This document shows positions 45,638 through 58,274 of a stretch of DNA of 64,000 nucleotides, piece by piece. This DNA comes from Leptobrachium leishanense (Eukaryota > Chordata > Amphibia > Anura > Megophryidae). The stretch covers positions 62,055,422 through 62,119,421 of the forward strand of contig CM019069.1 in assembly GCA_009667805.1 (NCBI GenBank). The letters run 5' to 3'. The position numbers were made by a program, and so were the translations under genes. The notes beneath the pieces were generated by a model. It ran no database searches and was not told the DNA's origin. It was given only the letters and a program-made list of their open reading frames with translations. Every line of letters starts with the position of its first letter. Within the stretch, counting starts at the first letter, position 1.

Positions 45638-45807
45638 GAAATTGATACTAAGCAGCCTGCCCGGGATCCAGTTGGGCGTCCTATAGTGCACCTCTCTGGA
45701 ATCAAGCAAGCCACTGGGGAGGCTGTGTATGTGGATGACATGCCACCTGTGGACCAAGAGCTCTTCATTGCGTTTGCCACCAGTACTAGAGCACATGCCA
45801 AGATACT
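45638..45807 (+). CDS. AOX1: AOX exon 18: start of molybdenum domain
   Basis: Residues 570-626 (part), [20 protein letters not shown] then VYVDDMP and STRAHAKI, the first conserved block of the aldehyde oxidase/xanthine dehydrogenase molybdopterin-binding region. Acceptor ctgcag, donor gtaagt, phase 2. Confidence 0.96.
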
Positions 45808-47018
45808 GTAAGTGTAAAATCTCTAGGGTCCAAAGGATTTTCAGTGTCTACTTGTCCAAATAGGGCATGGGTTGGACTCTACATTTTTTACCTTTTGAAG
45901 GACTGAGCTGAAACCAGTAAGTAGAGAAAAGATGACGACCATATCTTTATGCAACATGACATATAGATGGCAGACGGAAACGAAATCCTAGAATAAATGC
46001 TGTGACCTATTCATTTTGCGTATGGAGTTGTATTTTTTATTTTTTTTGCCAGGAAGGACTTTACATATACTATAAAACTAAATGTAAAATGGACCATTTA
46101 AGATTTTTTGACGTCACACTTGAGTTTTAGTTTTCGCAAAGGAGTGAAACCTTAGAACAGGAGTGCTCGACTTTGGCAATCCCAGGTGTTTTGGAACTAA
46201 CCTTCCCATAGGTCTCTGTTGACCTAATTAGTCTGAGCAACATGTGAGATGTAGTTCTGAAACATATGACGGACGTGGGCCAAAATCGAGAAATAGAATT
46301 GCAAACAGCATTAGGGTCCTTATTACAGTGGGTCTCCGCTCAGGCCTCAAGACTTTAACTAGATGGTCCCATTGCAGAGAAGACCATTCCATATGTGATT
46401 CAGACTGCCCTCACCAAGGAAAGGGTGGACAGCACTGAAATGCCAGGGAAGACCTCTCTTCAAGAGTTGGAGCAACCCCGTCAATCGTTTTGGCCTCATT
46501 AGGCCTCGTCAGTGTATAATGGACAGCTTAAGGTGCTTCAAAGGGTGTCCGCTATACCCTCCTGACAAGGCCTAATAAGGCTCAGATGATTGTCAGGAGT
46601 TGCTACGGCTCTAGTTCAGAGAAGACTTGCTTGGCATTTCCATGATGGCCACTATTTGTCGTTGATAGCAGTCTGATTTGCATATTGAATACTCTTCTCT
46701 GTAATGGCACCATTGAGTTAAAACCTAATGAGACCTGAGTGAGGACTCCCCACACGGCAGCCACGAGTACTGCTGCCTGTTCTGAGTACTCTTAAGAATT
46801 TGTTTTTGCTCATATATGGAGGACAAAAGTTGAGCATTCCTACGTTAGACATGTCACCCATTTTATATTCCTTAACCTCCCTGGCGGTATTCCCGAGTGT
46901 GACTCGGGGTTAAATTTCACTACCACGAACGGTAACCCCGAGCCACACTCGGGCTGGATGTTTACTCCCTTGCTCCCTCGCTGTCCCTGCAGTGTGATCT
47001 CGGCGAGCTGCTTCCTGG

Positions 47019-48167
47019 TAGTGATGGCCGGATCATGAACGAATCGTTCTTTTGATCCGGATCTTTTCACTGAACTGAGTGATTCGAATCACCAAGCTGA
47101 ACGATCCGTTTGTAACAGTGCAGCTCATTCAGTCAGTGAAGCTCTAACAGCAGCTGTAATGTGATCCTAGAGTGTGTGAGTCAGCTCCGCCTCCCAGCTC
47201 TGCCTGGCAGCTGTAATGTATTACATTGTAACCATTCAGTCAGTGAGAAGAATCTGATTCTGCATCTTAAAAGCAGAACATTACACAGGCTCAATGATCC
47301 TTCAATAACTAAATAAAGGATTAACCCTCACTGCCCCAAAGATCTGGATTCCCTTACATCTGTATCACTAACTTCCACATAAAATAAATTAAAATAATTC
47401 AATTGTTTTTTTTTAATTATAACATTAGAGAGGAGCTGCAAACCTTCTGTCTGCCTTCACTGACATCACCAAAGCAGGCAGGAGGTTTGATAATATAGTG
47501 CAGTGATGGCGAACCTTGACACCCAGATGTTTCAGAACTACATGTCCCATGATGCTTACCCACACTGAAAGGCTGACTGAGCATCATGGGACATGTAGTT
47601 CAGAAACCTCGGGGTGCCAAGGTTCGCCATCACTGGTGTAGGGTACAAGAGGAGGAGTTTTTGATATTATCTGTATAGTAATATAAGCCGGACAGTGCAG
47701 GGAGACCCAGGGGATAATTACAATCATTCTTCCTTGCCTTGCTTTATAAAACGCTATTGCTAATGCTATAAGCAAAGGGACAGGTCCAATCGGTACTTCA
47801 TACTAGTACTGAGTGTGAATGAATGCAGAGAGGAGGAGCTACTTTCCTTCTGCCTGCCTTCAGTGACATCAACAAAGAAGGCAGGAAGAAGCTTCAGAGA
47901 GAGAGACTGTAAGGGGGCGGAACCAATCGGCAGCACGGAGCATGCTTTGGCAATGCTAAAATGTATTTTGTCCTGCCAATAAAGCTTAGTTTGATTTGAT
48001 TTGATTTGATTTGACTGAGAGAGAGAAGTGGTTACTGGTGAGTCACACCACCCCCCCCCCCTGTTTAACTTAGTGATCCGGATCATGATCCGGATAATTT
48101 TTATGAACGATCCGAATCGATCCGATTCACAAAAATGATCCGAACTTCCCATCACTACTTCCTGGAT
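47019..48167. mobile_element. Non-autonomous hAT element
   Basis: Ends TAGTGATGG and CCATCACTA with a perfect 8-bp duplication CTTCCTGG (47,011-47,018; 48,168-48,175), diagnostic of hAT. Subterminal GATCCGGATC repeats. Internal (TTGAT)n at about 47,990-48,016 and a second, smaller hAT MITE at 47,501. Confidence 0.93.
47501..47635. mobile_element. Short palindromic hAT MITE (CAGTGATGGCGAACC ends)
   Basis: 135 bp, almost entirely one inverted repeat: CAGTGATGGCGAACCTTG...CCAAGGTTCGCCATCACTG, with ACTACATGTCCCATGATGC inside. Flanking 8-mers ATATAGTG and GTGTAGGG are only partly alike. The ends resemble the OposCharlie-type (OC1) hAT termini as I remember them. Confidence 0.8.
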
Positions 48168-48970
48168 GGCTCCCTGCGAGTCACATGATGCAGGGGGGCT
48201 GGACCGCAGCAAATTTCATTCATTATACTCCCTGAATACAAATGGAAAAGTTTATGAACGGCCACTAGGTGGCAGTACAGGATAAGAAATAGACCATACC
48301 TCGTCTCACCCTTGTTCTCAGACAGATTTCAGTGTCTTTTGTTGTATTTTATTGAATATCATTTATTTGCATTATTTTGGATAATTATTTTTGGGATAAT
48401 AAATTATGTCGTGTTTCAAACTTTATCGGACTCAGTGTATTTACTATTTATTTATTTATTTATTTATAAAGGATTTTACCAGTAAAAACTCTTGATTTCA
48501 CGGATTTCAGTGCGTGATTCCTAATTATTACAGGCTAACTATGTACAAAAACACGTTTCCTTTAAAAAAAAAATTGAGACGCTTTTAGACACAAAATTTT
48601 GAAAAAATTAGACCGCCAGGGAGGTTAAGTAAAGCAATATTCTGACAGGAGCATTAACCAGAGAGCCAGTTCAGGGATGAATTGCTGATCCTTTTGATAT
48701 CCGCATCAGGATAGGCTATTTAAAATATTGGTAAAGCTGACCTTGAGTAGAAGTTTTGATCTTTCGTGAAGTCTGTGACAAATTTAGCAAAGCCTTTTTT
48801 ATTCAGAAATTTAATGTACAGGTAAACTAACGTGTATAAAAATGTTGACACAAAATTTTAACCATGGCTGGCCGTAGCGACCTGAATTGGTGAAAGCTTT
48901 TTTTTCAAACTCTATAAAACACCATAAACAATACTATACACTTTTTTTTTGTTCCTTTTGCATTGTGCAG

Positions 48971-49088
48971 GTCCATTGATGAAACTGAAGCCCGCCAGGT
49001 TCCAGGGGTTGTGGACATAATTAGAGCAAAGGATGTTCCTGGAAAAAATGCAGTAGATGGTCAAGGCACATTGTTCTCAGAGGAAACG
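48971..49088 (+). CDS. AOX1: AOX exon 19
   Basis: Residues 626-665, SIDETEARQVPGVVDIIRAKDV, matching SIDxSEAxxxPGVVDI of the family. Acceptor gtgcag, donor gtacat, ends phase 0. Confidence 0.95.
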
Positions 49089-49911
49089 GTACATTATGCT
49101 TTTAGTTTTCAGGGATGCTAACGAGGAAAATCTGCGCCTGCAGGTTTCCCTGCAGCATCCCAATTTTACCGTGAGATTCCGGGGCAGGTAATACTTCAGC
49201 ACTTTTTCCCAGAATCCTGTGCTACCGTCAGGGATACTTGCGGTAGCGCTTCCATTCCACTGTATCAACTTCTGGAGTCCATAGGACTCCATGGAGGGTT
49301 GGGCTGTGAGCCCTACACAATTTGGCGCTCGCAAGATCACAGAGGGAGACTGGGAACTATTTGTCCCTAGTCTCACTCTACTCCCACGGTAAAAAGTAGT
49401 GCATTGAGCCACTGTTCTTGTGGAGAGGGAGTATCAGATTTATTGGGGGGGGGAGAGCGAGTTATCTGACTGTTGCTAAATGACTCTGCAAAAGCAGAAT
49501 CAAAGTTTTTATATTTTTTTGTTAGCCCATCGGTGTGGTAATTGGCGCTAGGAGTTTAATACCTTATACGAACACGAATTACGGATTGTGCTCCCCATGT
49601 TAAGTATAGGATGCGCAAAGTACAGTAAGCTCACGCAATCACTGAAGCGCTAATAGATTTTTCACAGGTTTAGCGTCGGGAAGGTAATAAGTAATGCGTC
49701 AAAGTCACTTATCCTGATGTTAACACTTACTCACCCGAACGCTACAGTTAACTTCACTAGGAAATGGGGCCCTTTATTTTTTTCTATCCATGTCAGGAAT
49801 TTGATGTCTAGGCAGATGGAGAGATTTATTTTACATCTCTTTATTTTGGTAGTCTCCTAATGTGGAACTTGATTTTAAGTCTGATAACTCTTTATTGACC
49901 CTAAACCGGAC
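49089..49911 (+). other. Part of AOX intron 19
   Basis: No gene. 49,120-49,420 is GC-richer than its surroundings and 49,540-49,770 looks like a decayed family B-type MITE (TTAACACTTACTCACCCGAACGC). Ends not definable. Confidence 0.4.
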
Positions 49912-50487
49912 TGTCAGGTACGGGAGTGCGGCGGTGGGTGAAGTGAGCCCAGGATGCAGTGATCATAGGAGTCACACCGGTTGCTGGGTATTGAAGGTTT
50001 ATTAAATAATAAACAAAACAAATAGTAAATAATAGCAGCACTAGCAGGCAGGCAACAGACTGTATGCAGGATTCAGCTTGACAACAGGGATTCTTGAAAG
50101 CAGGGTATGCTTGACAAACGAGGATTCTTGGAAGTGGGGTACACTCGAAGAACGAGGGTTCTTGAGAGCGGGGTACCTTGGTGGGGAGAGTCTCCTTGGT
50201 AGCAGGGTTCCACTTGGGAGTATCACTGGAGGGATTCAGGTAACACGGTAGGGAGCTTCAGGGACAGGTCTGGTTGTCTGCACTTCCAGGGACGTTATGT
50301 TGAAGCCCTGATGGAAGGGTGGATCCCTCTTTTAAGCAGGCTTCATTTAGGTGAAGTAGTATACACCTGTAGGTATCACAACAGAAGCTTAACAGCCAGA
50401 TAGGGGAATCGAACCTGCATACAAACCTAGACAGGTGAATAAGGGTTTGCCACGGTTTAGGTGCGGGCATAGGCTTAATTCATGACA
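49912..50487. mobile_element. Solo LTR
   Basis: 576 bp, TGTCAGG to CATGACA, flanked by CGGAC (49,907-49,911; 50,488-50,492). Contains short GATTCTTG-type degenerate internal repeats (50,085-50,165). Confidence 0.88.
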
Positions 50488-50854
50488 CGGACATTCAGAC
50501 TGGTTTGACAAGCTATTGTCACCAAGGCTTCATTGTAGGGGATCCTGGGGGAACAAGTTCCAGGACCTCTCAGCTTTTGAATGCATTTGTTCCAGGACCT
50601 ATTTTGACGGATCCAGTACCTCACATGGTAGAATACCAAAAATATTGCAATTTATTAGTAAGTGGGCATTTGAATACATAGCATGTTGCTTTCAGGAATG
50701 TGTTCTGTAAGTGTTCCGGGACCTAACATGTCACCCCTCCACTCTCCTATGCACCTCCATATACACTTTGCATTCCGTCACTTTCTGATTTACAAAATGT
50801 TCTGGTTTCAGATAAGCACTATATCCCAAAACCATTATTTTCTTGTGGTTGCAG

Positions 50855-50977
50855 GTGGAGTGTGTGGGACAGATAATCTGTGCTGTGGTGGCAGATACAT
50901 CCGATCATGCGAGGCGTGCTGCGACCAAAATAAAGATTGCATATGAAGATATAGAGCCGGCCATTATAACTATAGAG
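50855..50977 (+). CDS. AOX1: AOX exon 20 (last exon found in window)
   Basis: Residues 666-706, VECVGQIICAVVADTSDHAR, KIKIAYEDIEPAIITIE, matching VFCVGQLVCAVLADS of AOX1. Acceptor ttgcag, donor gtattt, phase 0. The next expected exon (with GGQEHFYMET) is not visible up to 64,000, so intron 20 exceeds 13 kb. Confidence 0.95.
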
Positions 50978-51985
50978 GTATTTAACGAAACTGGTCTGCA
51001 GCTCAATACTGTCTGTCCTGTCGATAAGTGGGGTAGGGATTGTTTCTATAACTTTTGATGGGTAAGTGGCTACTTGTAGTACTTCAAAATCTACCTCCTC
51101 CTATTAAGAGATTAAGCTTTTATGACAGTTAAAATTCCATACCTGCTTTCAAATGCGCAATATTATCATGGTTCATGTATGCCATGCGGGAAATATAAAT
51201 TTACATAAAATGATGATAATCTGGTAAATATTGGCCTGTAAATATTTCCTTATCGTACTTCCATTATTTAATTCCTTACTCATTCTTTTTCACTAGGATG
51301 ATGTGCATTCATTATTTTGCAACGAAAGGCAAAAATTGCCATATAAAACCCTGTTTGCAAACTTTTTTCTTTTAAACGCAAGCTTAAGTGGGCTGTTCAC
51401 TAACTGCTGTTCTTCAGTTCTGTCAAACAATGTTGAATGTCCCTGTCGCAACGCAAAGTTTCACTTTTCTTTCCAGAATCCCCAATCCAGAGTGTTGCAA
51501 CAGTGACTTTCACAGTTGTTTACTACATCTATAATGAAAGTTGATTAGTGAATAATTTTCATCCTGGGCAAAAAATTTAGTTCTCCCGCTGGTCACCCTG
51601 CGTTTCTGTAAAGCGACTATATGGATCAGCGCCACCCGGACTGTACCTAGAGTTACCAGGTCGGCCATGTTTTCCTGGACATAATAATATTTCATGCAGA
51701 GGGGAGCACATAGAAAAGACAGTGCTGAAGGGGCGTGGCCGGACGTTGCAGCGCGCGGTCGCATGTGAGGAGAGCTCCTGTGACCAGCGCTAAACTTTTA
51801 ACTCCTGCGGCTAAATTACAGCAACCCCGGGGCTGAAACTTCACCCACAGCTGGGTGACATCTCCTAGCCTCCAGATGGTGCCCCCTAAGGCGCAACGAG
51901 CGTTGGAACCGGCAAAATCGGCAAAAAAAGACCGGGTTCGTGAGGCCCAAGATGGCGATCTCCTTCCTCTGTTTCCTCCTTCACC

Positions 51986-52828
51986 ATGGAAGCGGCCGTA
52001 GCAGGCCCACCTGGCATGTCTGACAGCTTACCACCTTCAGAAAGCAGACTCCATGCCATGCTGCAAGAACTTAGAGCTACTATTCAAACGGATCTTAAAG
52101 AGGCGCTGCAGGAGCTGAGGCGCGATGTACAAGATCTGGGTGAGAGGACAGACTCATTGGAGGCTAAGACAGACGACCTATGTTTGGCCCATAACGATTT
52201 AGTGGACCGTCATATAGCTTTGCAGACTGCACATGACGCCATGGCGACGAAAATGGCCGATCTGGAGGATCGCTCGCGGCGTAACAATGTAAGGATCCGG
52301 GGTATTCCAGAGGCAGTAAATCCTGCTGACCTTCAGCCCTATATTTTGGAACTTTTCCAGATCCTAGTCCCAACGTACTCGTCCCAGGATTTCCTGATGG
52401 ATCGGGCACACAGATTACCACGCGCTAAGAACCTGCCGCCCTCAGCTTCTAGAGATGTTCTAGTCCGGGTGCATTTCTTCCATGTTAAAGAAGCGTTAAT
52501 GAGAGCATCACGGAAATCTATGCCTCTGCCTTCTCCGTATGCTGAAATTTCTTTTTACGCTGACCTGTCAACGGCTACCATGTCTAAAAGAAGGGAATTT
52601 TCATCTTTCACGAAAATTTTACGTGATCACAACATGGCGTATCGCTGGGGATTCCCCACAAAGATCTTGTTATGGCGGGAGGGAGTCTTGCACGTTATCC
52701 CTGATCCCCTCACTGGCATGCGTCTGTTGACGGACTGGAAAGTTGTGTCGGAGTTTACTCCCCCCAGGGAGGAATCATCTTCGCCGCTGAAGGTTTCTCC
52801 GGAGTGGCATCGGATTCGACCGAAATGA
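51986..52828 (+). CDS. LINE ORF1 protein (RNA-binding chaperone)
   Basis: 280 aa, the only long transposon frame in the window that is intact. In L1-type LINEs ORF1p trimerises and coats the element RNA. A coiled-coil region (about residues 25-95) leads to DRSRRNNVRIRGIPE (95-109), the start of the RRM; DRAHRLPR and ILRDHNMAYRWGFPTKI mark the C-terminal domain. Its start is the first ATG after the GC-rich leader. Intactness suggests a fairly young copy. Confidence 0.9.
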   Translation: MEAAVAGPPGMSDSLPPSESRLHAMLQELRATIQTDLKEALQELRRDVQDLGERTDSLEAKTDDLCLAHNDLVDRHIALQTAHDAMATKMADLEDRSRRNNVRIRGIPEAVNPADLQPYILELFQILVPTYSSQDFLMDRAHRLPRAKNLPPSASRDVLVRVHFFHVKEALMRASRKSMPLPSPYAEISFYADLSTATMSKRREFSSFTKILRDHNMAYRWGFPTKILLWREGVLHVIPDPLTGMRLLTDWKVVSEFTPPREESSSPLKVSPEWHRIRPK

Positions 52829-53400
52829 GGCTCTGGCCCTGTAGGATCCAACACTGGGGCGTGCTCCTACCACTTTGCCATGCTGCTTCCCGTCTTCTTG
52901 GGCGTCAGAACTCTTCCACGGATGCTGGACTGACCCATTTTTTTTTTTTTGATCTACCTCAACTGGGCGCTCATGGGGGCCTGTTCTGGTCTCTTAATCG
53001 GCAATGCCCCGAGGCCTTCCAATGGCCTGTGAATTGGCGCGGTCCTTCTCAGGTAGAGTTGGGACTGTTGTTCCCCTACTGGAGTTTTCTTGACAGTTTG
53101 TTTTCTACTTATACCAATCTGCTGTGTTGATTGACTCCATTCAGCTGCGCTCATGGAGTGCAGTTTTTTTTCTCTGAAGTTGGTCGTTTTTTTTTTATTT
53201 TTTCTGTTTTTTTATTTTTCTCCTCTTTTTGTTTCTTTTTGGTTCGACCTGTGTATGTAATGTATGTATTGTTTGTTTGTTCGGCATGCACTATGTTACA
53301 CGGTTACAGGTGCTATTATGTGCAGGGGAATCCCTCCATCCTCCTGAGGAGGTTGTCTTCACTGTCCGCTGTGAGTTCTAGAGGGCTGGGCGTAACACAA

Positions 53401-56400
53401 ATGAGTAAACCCCAATTCCAGATTTATTCCTTAAATGTTAGGGGTTTGAACACTCCGTACAAACGCCATGCTTTATTTCGTGACCTGCATAAATCTCAAC
53501 CGGCTATTGTTTGTTTGCAAGAGACCCATTTCTGTAAGAGGCGTCCTGTACACTGAGGCCTACCATTCCACTGCTCCGACAAAGTCCAAAGGCGTCTCGA
53601 TTATGTTTCATAGAGATTGGACCTTTGTGTGTTCGGCTCAGTATGTTGATCTGTTGGGCCGCCTTGTGATTCTTGTGGGTACGCTGAACGGGTTACCGGT
53701 CACTATAGCTAATTTATACCTCCCTAATGATAACCCGGTTTCTTATCTGCGGAAAGCTTTTTGTAGAGTGAAAAAAATGTCTAGTGGTACGATGTTCCTA
53801 TGTGGGGATTTTAATTGCACTCCTGACCCCGAAGTTGACACTCAGACGAGCCAACCCCGCCCCCACTCCCGCTCCCCCCGCCCTCTAGTAAACAACTACG
53901 GGAATTCATGCAATCATTTGACCTATATGATACGTGGAGGATATGTCACCCCAACACACGTGACTACACCTACTTTTCTCATGTCCACTCCTCATATAGT
54001 AGAATTGACTTGTGTTTGATACATAGTTCAGCCTTGTCTCGTCTCCTGGAGGCGACCATTGGCATCATTACGTGGTCTGACCATGCTCCGCTCACGCTCA
54101 CTTTTGAGGCTGCTTTTCCACCGAGGGGGATGGGGAATTGGAGACTTAATGACTCACTCATTGTAGACAGAGAGGACGTGCAAACAACGTTACAACTCCT
54201 CCAGGAGTATTTTATGACAAATGTAACTGGGGACGTTGCAACAGCGTCGGTTTGGCTGGCCCACAAAGCAGTGTTGCGAGGACATTTTATACAGAAAGGA
54301 GCGCAGCGTAAAAGACGCCTAAATGCTCAGATGACTGCTCTTACACGACGCATCACTGACCTAGAAACCCAGAATAAAGCCTCGCCCACCCCTCACATTA
54401 CCGCTCAATTGACTGCGCAGCGCCGCGAGTTGGAGCACCTGATGCTCCAAGTCACGGCACGCTCAATTAGACGGCTTAACTATGCTCATTATACCCAAGG
54501 GAATAAATCGGGGAAACTGCTGGCGTCCAAACTGAAAGGGAAAAGAATGCAAACCAACATACGTACCTATTGGATGCTAATAATGTCAAAATTTATAATC
54601 CGGCCCTCATTACTGATGAATTTGCACGTTATTATGCCTCCCTGTACAACCTAGGATTGGATCACACCGTACCGTCCCCTACCCAGGCTGACATAGATCT
54701 CTCTCCAAGCGGCGCATCTTCCCTCCCTCTCTCCCTCTCAAGCTACAGATTTGCTTACCGCGTTTACAGAGGAGGAGGTGCTTAAGGCTATTAAGGCACT
54801 TCCAAAAAATAAAGCTCCTGGCCCCGACGGTTTTACGAATCTGTATTATCAGGTATTTGCATCCTCACTAGTTCCGACTCTTACCCTGTTTTTTAATGAC
54901 ATTAACAAGAACACTGCATTATCCCTCCGGAGATGTTGCAAGCAACGGTAGTAACCCTGCCCAAGCCTGGTAAAGCCCCGACACATTGTGCCAACTTCCG
55001 CCCTATATCCCTGTTGAACGTAGATGCCAAATTGTATGCTAAACTACTAGCTAATAGGCTGGGCCCCCTACTTCCATCATTGATTGCAACTGAACAAACC
55101 GGCTTTGTCCCAGGCCGCCAGACGTGTGACAATACCCGACGATTTTATGATATAATTGATTTGGCCCATAGGACTAATACCTCCGGACTCCTGCTGGCAT
55201 TGGACGCCGAAAAGGCGTTCGATCGCCTACACTGGGGGTATATGCGGCTGGTGTTACTAAAGTTTGGTCTGCCAGCACAATTTGTACACAGTATTATGGC
55301 CCTCTACTCCGCCCCATCGGCGAAAGTTTTGGCATCGGGATTTCTATCCTCTTATTTCCACATAACCAATGGCACCCGACAGGGCTGTCCGTTATCCCCG
55401 CTAATATTTATTCTGGCTCTAGAACCCTTAGCGCTGCAGATTAAAATCTCCCAGACGATCAAAGGTATGCCGACCCCGCATGGGGAGCACAAACTGGCAC
55501 TTTTCGCAGATGACATACTGCTCTTTTTGACCACCCCGGAGACATCGCTCCCTCCCCTGTTTTGCCTCCTCGACAGATTTGGCGCGTTATCTTACTATAA
55601 AAATAATGTGAGTAAAACACAAGCTCTCCCCATAAATATTGCAGCTTCATCCCTTAGCTCCTTGCGTAGCACGTACCCTTTTGATTGGCGCTCCACCTCT
55701 TTAAAATACCTGGGAATCTCCCTTACTAAATCACGAGGCACCATCCTAAAGGAAAATTTCATGCCACTTTTGAACTCCATCGAGAAGCAGCTCTCTACAT
55801 GGAGCACAAACGAATCCTCCTGGCTGGGACGTATGGCGGCCATAAAGATGAGTATCTTACCCCAAATTTTATATTATTTCAGAAACATTCCAGTTTTTAT
55901 ACCGGCGCATTTATTGCTCCGGCTGCAAAAACTGCTGCATGCGCACATTTGGAAAGGGAAGCCCCCTTCGAGTATCGGCCTCTACAGTCATCGCGCCGCG
56001 ACGTACAGGAGGGTTGGGTTTTTGGATTTACAATCGTATTATAAAGCAGCCTTACTAGCCCAATTGTTGTCGTCGATGCATCTCAAAGAAACACCTCTAT
56101 GGTTACAGTTGGAGAACGCCATGATTTTCCCATACAAACTTCATGACCTGTTGTGGCTTCCACTCCTTCCTAGGAATAGCACCATGGGTTTACTACCTGC
56201 CTCGATGCTTTCCCTCACGTCCTGGCGTCAGTGGGGTCGCCCGTTGGTACGGCCTTATGACTTATTATATCTCGCCCCGCTTAGAGTTCTGTGCCGCTAT
56301 ATTCCAGACTTAAATTTAGATTCTTGGTTTTTGCGCGGCTTGACGCATGTGTGGCAGCTCTTTACACCCCACTCCCTGAAACCTTTCCAGACTTGGTACA

Positions 56401-57176
56401 GGAGTTTGCCATCCCATTGAGTGACTGTTTTTCTTACCTACGTGTGAAGCACGCTCTACACCAGAAGGGCCTGACCTCTTTTACACCTACGAACCTTTCA
56501 GCTTTTCACAAACTGTGTATGGGGAAGAAATGTCAAAGGAAACCGCTATCTCTCTGTTACGATAGCCTCTTAACCCCGAACCCACCTAAAAAATTACCCT
56601 ATATGGTTAAATGGAAAAAGATTTAGCTTTCACGCTCTCCGTAGATGACTGGTCATATGCCATGGACACAATATACAAATATTCTAGAAGCACCAATCTA
56701 CGTGAGGCCCATATTAAATTACTGTGTAGATGGTATCTAACACCAACCCGTTTGGCCCATATCTCGGGAATACCGGCTTCTGTTGGAGATGCCTTACCGG
56801 CCTCGGTTCCCTACTTCATACCTTTTTGGTTATGCCCCGCGTTGGGGGTTATTGGGTTAAAATCAGTAGACTAATTTCTCACTGCACTTTCCTTAGACTC
56901 CCACTATGCCCGAAAATGTATCTCCTACATATCATACCCATTACTATTCAGATCCGTCATAGGAGGTTTATCTCTATGGTACTGGGGACAGCAAAAACGG
57001 TCATTGCAAGACATTGGCGTTCCTCATTCTGCCCATCTATGAAAGAAGTTATGATGACCCTTGAAAGTGTTTGTAAATATGAAGAAATGTTCCACAGCGC
57101 GAATAACTCAATGTGCCAGTTTGATGATACATGGGAGGGGTGGAGGGTGTTTGTCGAGTCAGGAACCTTGATATAA
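53401..57176 (+). pseudogene. LINE ORF2 (endonuclease and reverse transcriptase), many frameshifts
   Basis: APE-type endonuclease blocks: SLNVRGLN, CLQETHF, CGDFNCT, SRIDLCLIH and SDHAPLTL. Reverse transcriptase blocks: APGPDGF, FRPISLLN, LALDAEKAFDRLHW, GTRQGCPLSPLIF and the catalytic FADD (55,505-55,516). The longest open part is 54,933-56,420 (495 aa). At least eight frame changes but few internal stops separate the blocks. Overall order and spacing fit the L1 clade. Confidence 0.93.
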
Positions 57177-57445
57177 GATATTTCACTGTGTACGACTGTA
57201 GTGCTGCCGTGTTTAGTGTTTTATGTTAGTTTAGGATTATATCTGTTTGTGGAAAATGGAGACCGCACTAATGACCTTATATCAGATAATACTGAGGCTT
57301 CATTTGCATTGCCTATTGTCAATGATAGGAATCTATGTTTTTGATCTCCGAAGTTTCATCATTTCTGCAATGTTGTATCATTATATGTGTGAACTCCAAT
57401 AAAAAACTTTTACATAAAAAAAAAAAAAAATAAAAGACAGTGCTG

Positions 57446-58274
57446 CACTGCAACATGTATAATTCATGTGCTGCAGAAAGTAAATCGGGGCAAGGCCACC
57501 TGGGATTCCTTTTTTTATTCTTTCCTGCAGCATATGGATTCTACATGGCATGGGTGGAATTTTTCACCCAAGTTATACTGAACCGTTAGGGTTGCCAGAT
57601 CGGCCATGTACATTTCACTTCTGCAGTACAACAGCCAGTGAGAGAGCAGAATATAAAGAGTTATGGGATCATTCACTGTACTGGGATAAGATACAGGTGT
57701 TTGTAATTGTGAAGACTCCAGGTAGAAGGGGTCACTGTAATTTCCATATACAGGCATTTTTGGTTATGTATGAATAAGAGGCAGTAGTAACTTGCAGAAA
57801 TACAGGTTTTACTTGGGTTATTCAACAGTAAAGGGTCATAACGTGTCGGGCATCATGTTACCGCAAACAGCAGAGACGGAAGTGAGAAATCATAGATGGG
57901 AGACCATGGAAAAGACCACTTCAAGTCCATGGCCATATCTAGGCAGTTATCTGAAGTGTAACCGCGCCATCTACAGTTCAGGTGCATATATCTTTATATG
58001 ATACAGTATATGCTGCTGTATTTCCAACAGGCATTTCAACTACTTTATATTCTGTTATTTTTTGAGGCTGTATTTCTAAACTCCTTACGGTCACTACAAA
58101 TCCCCCATAAGAAGGAAATCTGACATGGTTTGGCATCATTTGTATTTGACACAAATGCAATTTCTAAGTCGAGCCCTGTTTGTAATTGTGGAAGGTAATG
58201 GAAACCTTCTCTAGCGTTTAGAACCGTTCTTCCCAGCAATTTTGCTGTAACTGAAACCGAGAATTCACACTTTA
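57446..58274 (+). other. Gene-free part of AOX intron 20
   Basis: 57,455-57,540 is similar to 4,970-5,060 (TATAATTCAT...GCTGCAG, TCCTTT), and 57,590-57,615 to 51,648-51,672 (CAGATCGGCCATGT). These are scraps of an unnamed repeat. The expected AOX exon 21 is not here. Confidence 0.5.

Larger units (their letters stand above)
46872..48628. mobile_element. TTAA-type element with CCTCCCTGGCGG ends
   Basis: TTAACCTCCCTGGCGGT on the left and ACCGCCAGGGAGGTTAA-like on the right (46,872 and 48,628). Left hairpin around CCCGAGTGTGACTCGGGG. Interrupted by a hAT element. No transposase. In AOX intron 18. Confidence 0.88.
51728..57431 (+). mobile_element. L1-type LINE, near full length, in AOX intron 20
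   Basis: 5.7 kb with a perfect 14-bp target duplication AAAAGACAGTGCTG (51,714-51,727; 57,432-57,445) and a poly-A tail after AATAAAAAACTTTTACAT. It has a 5' untranslated part (51,728-51,985), an open ORF1 and a broken ORF2. Confidence 0.95.
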
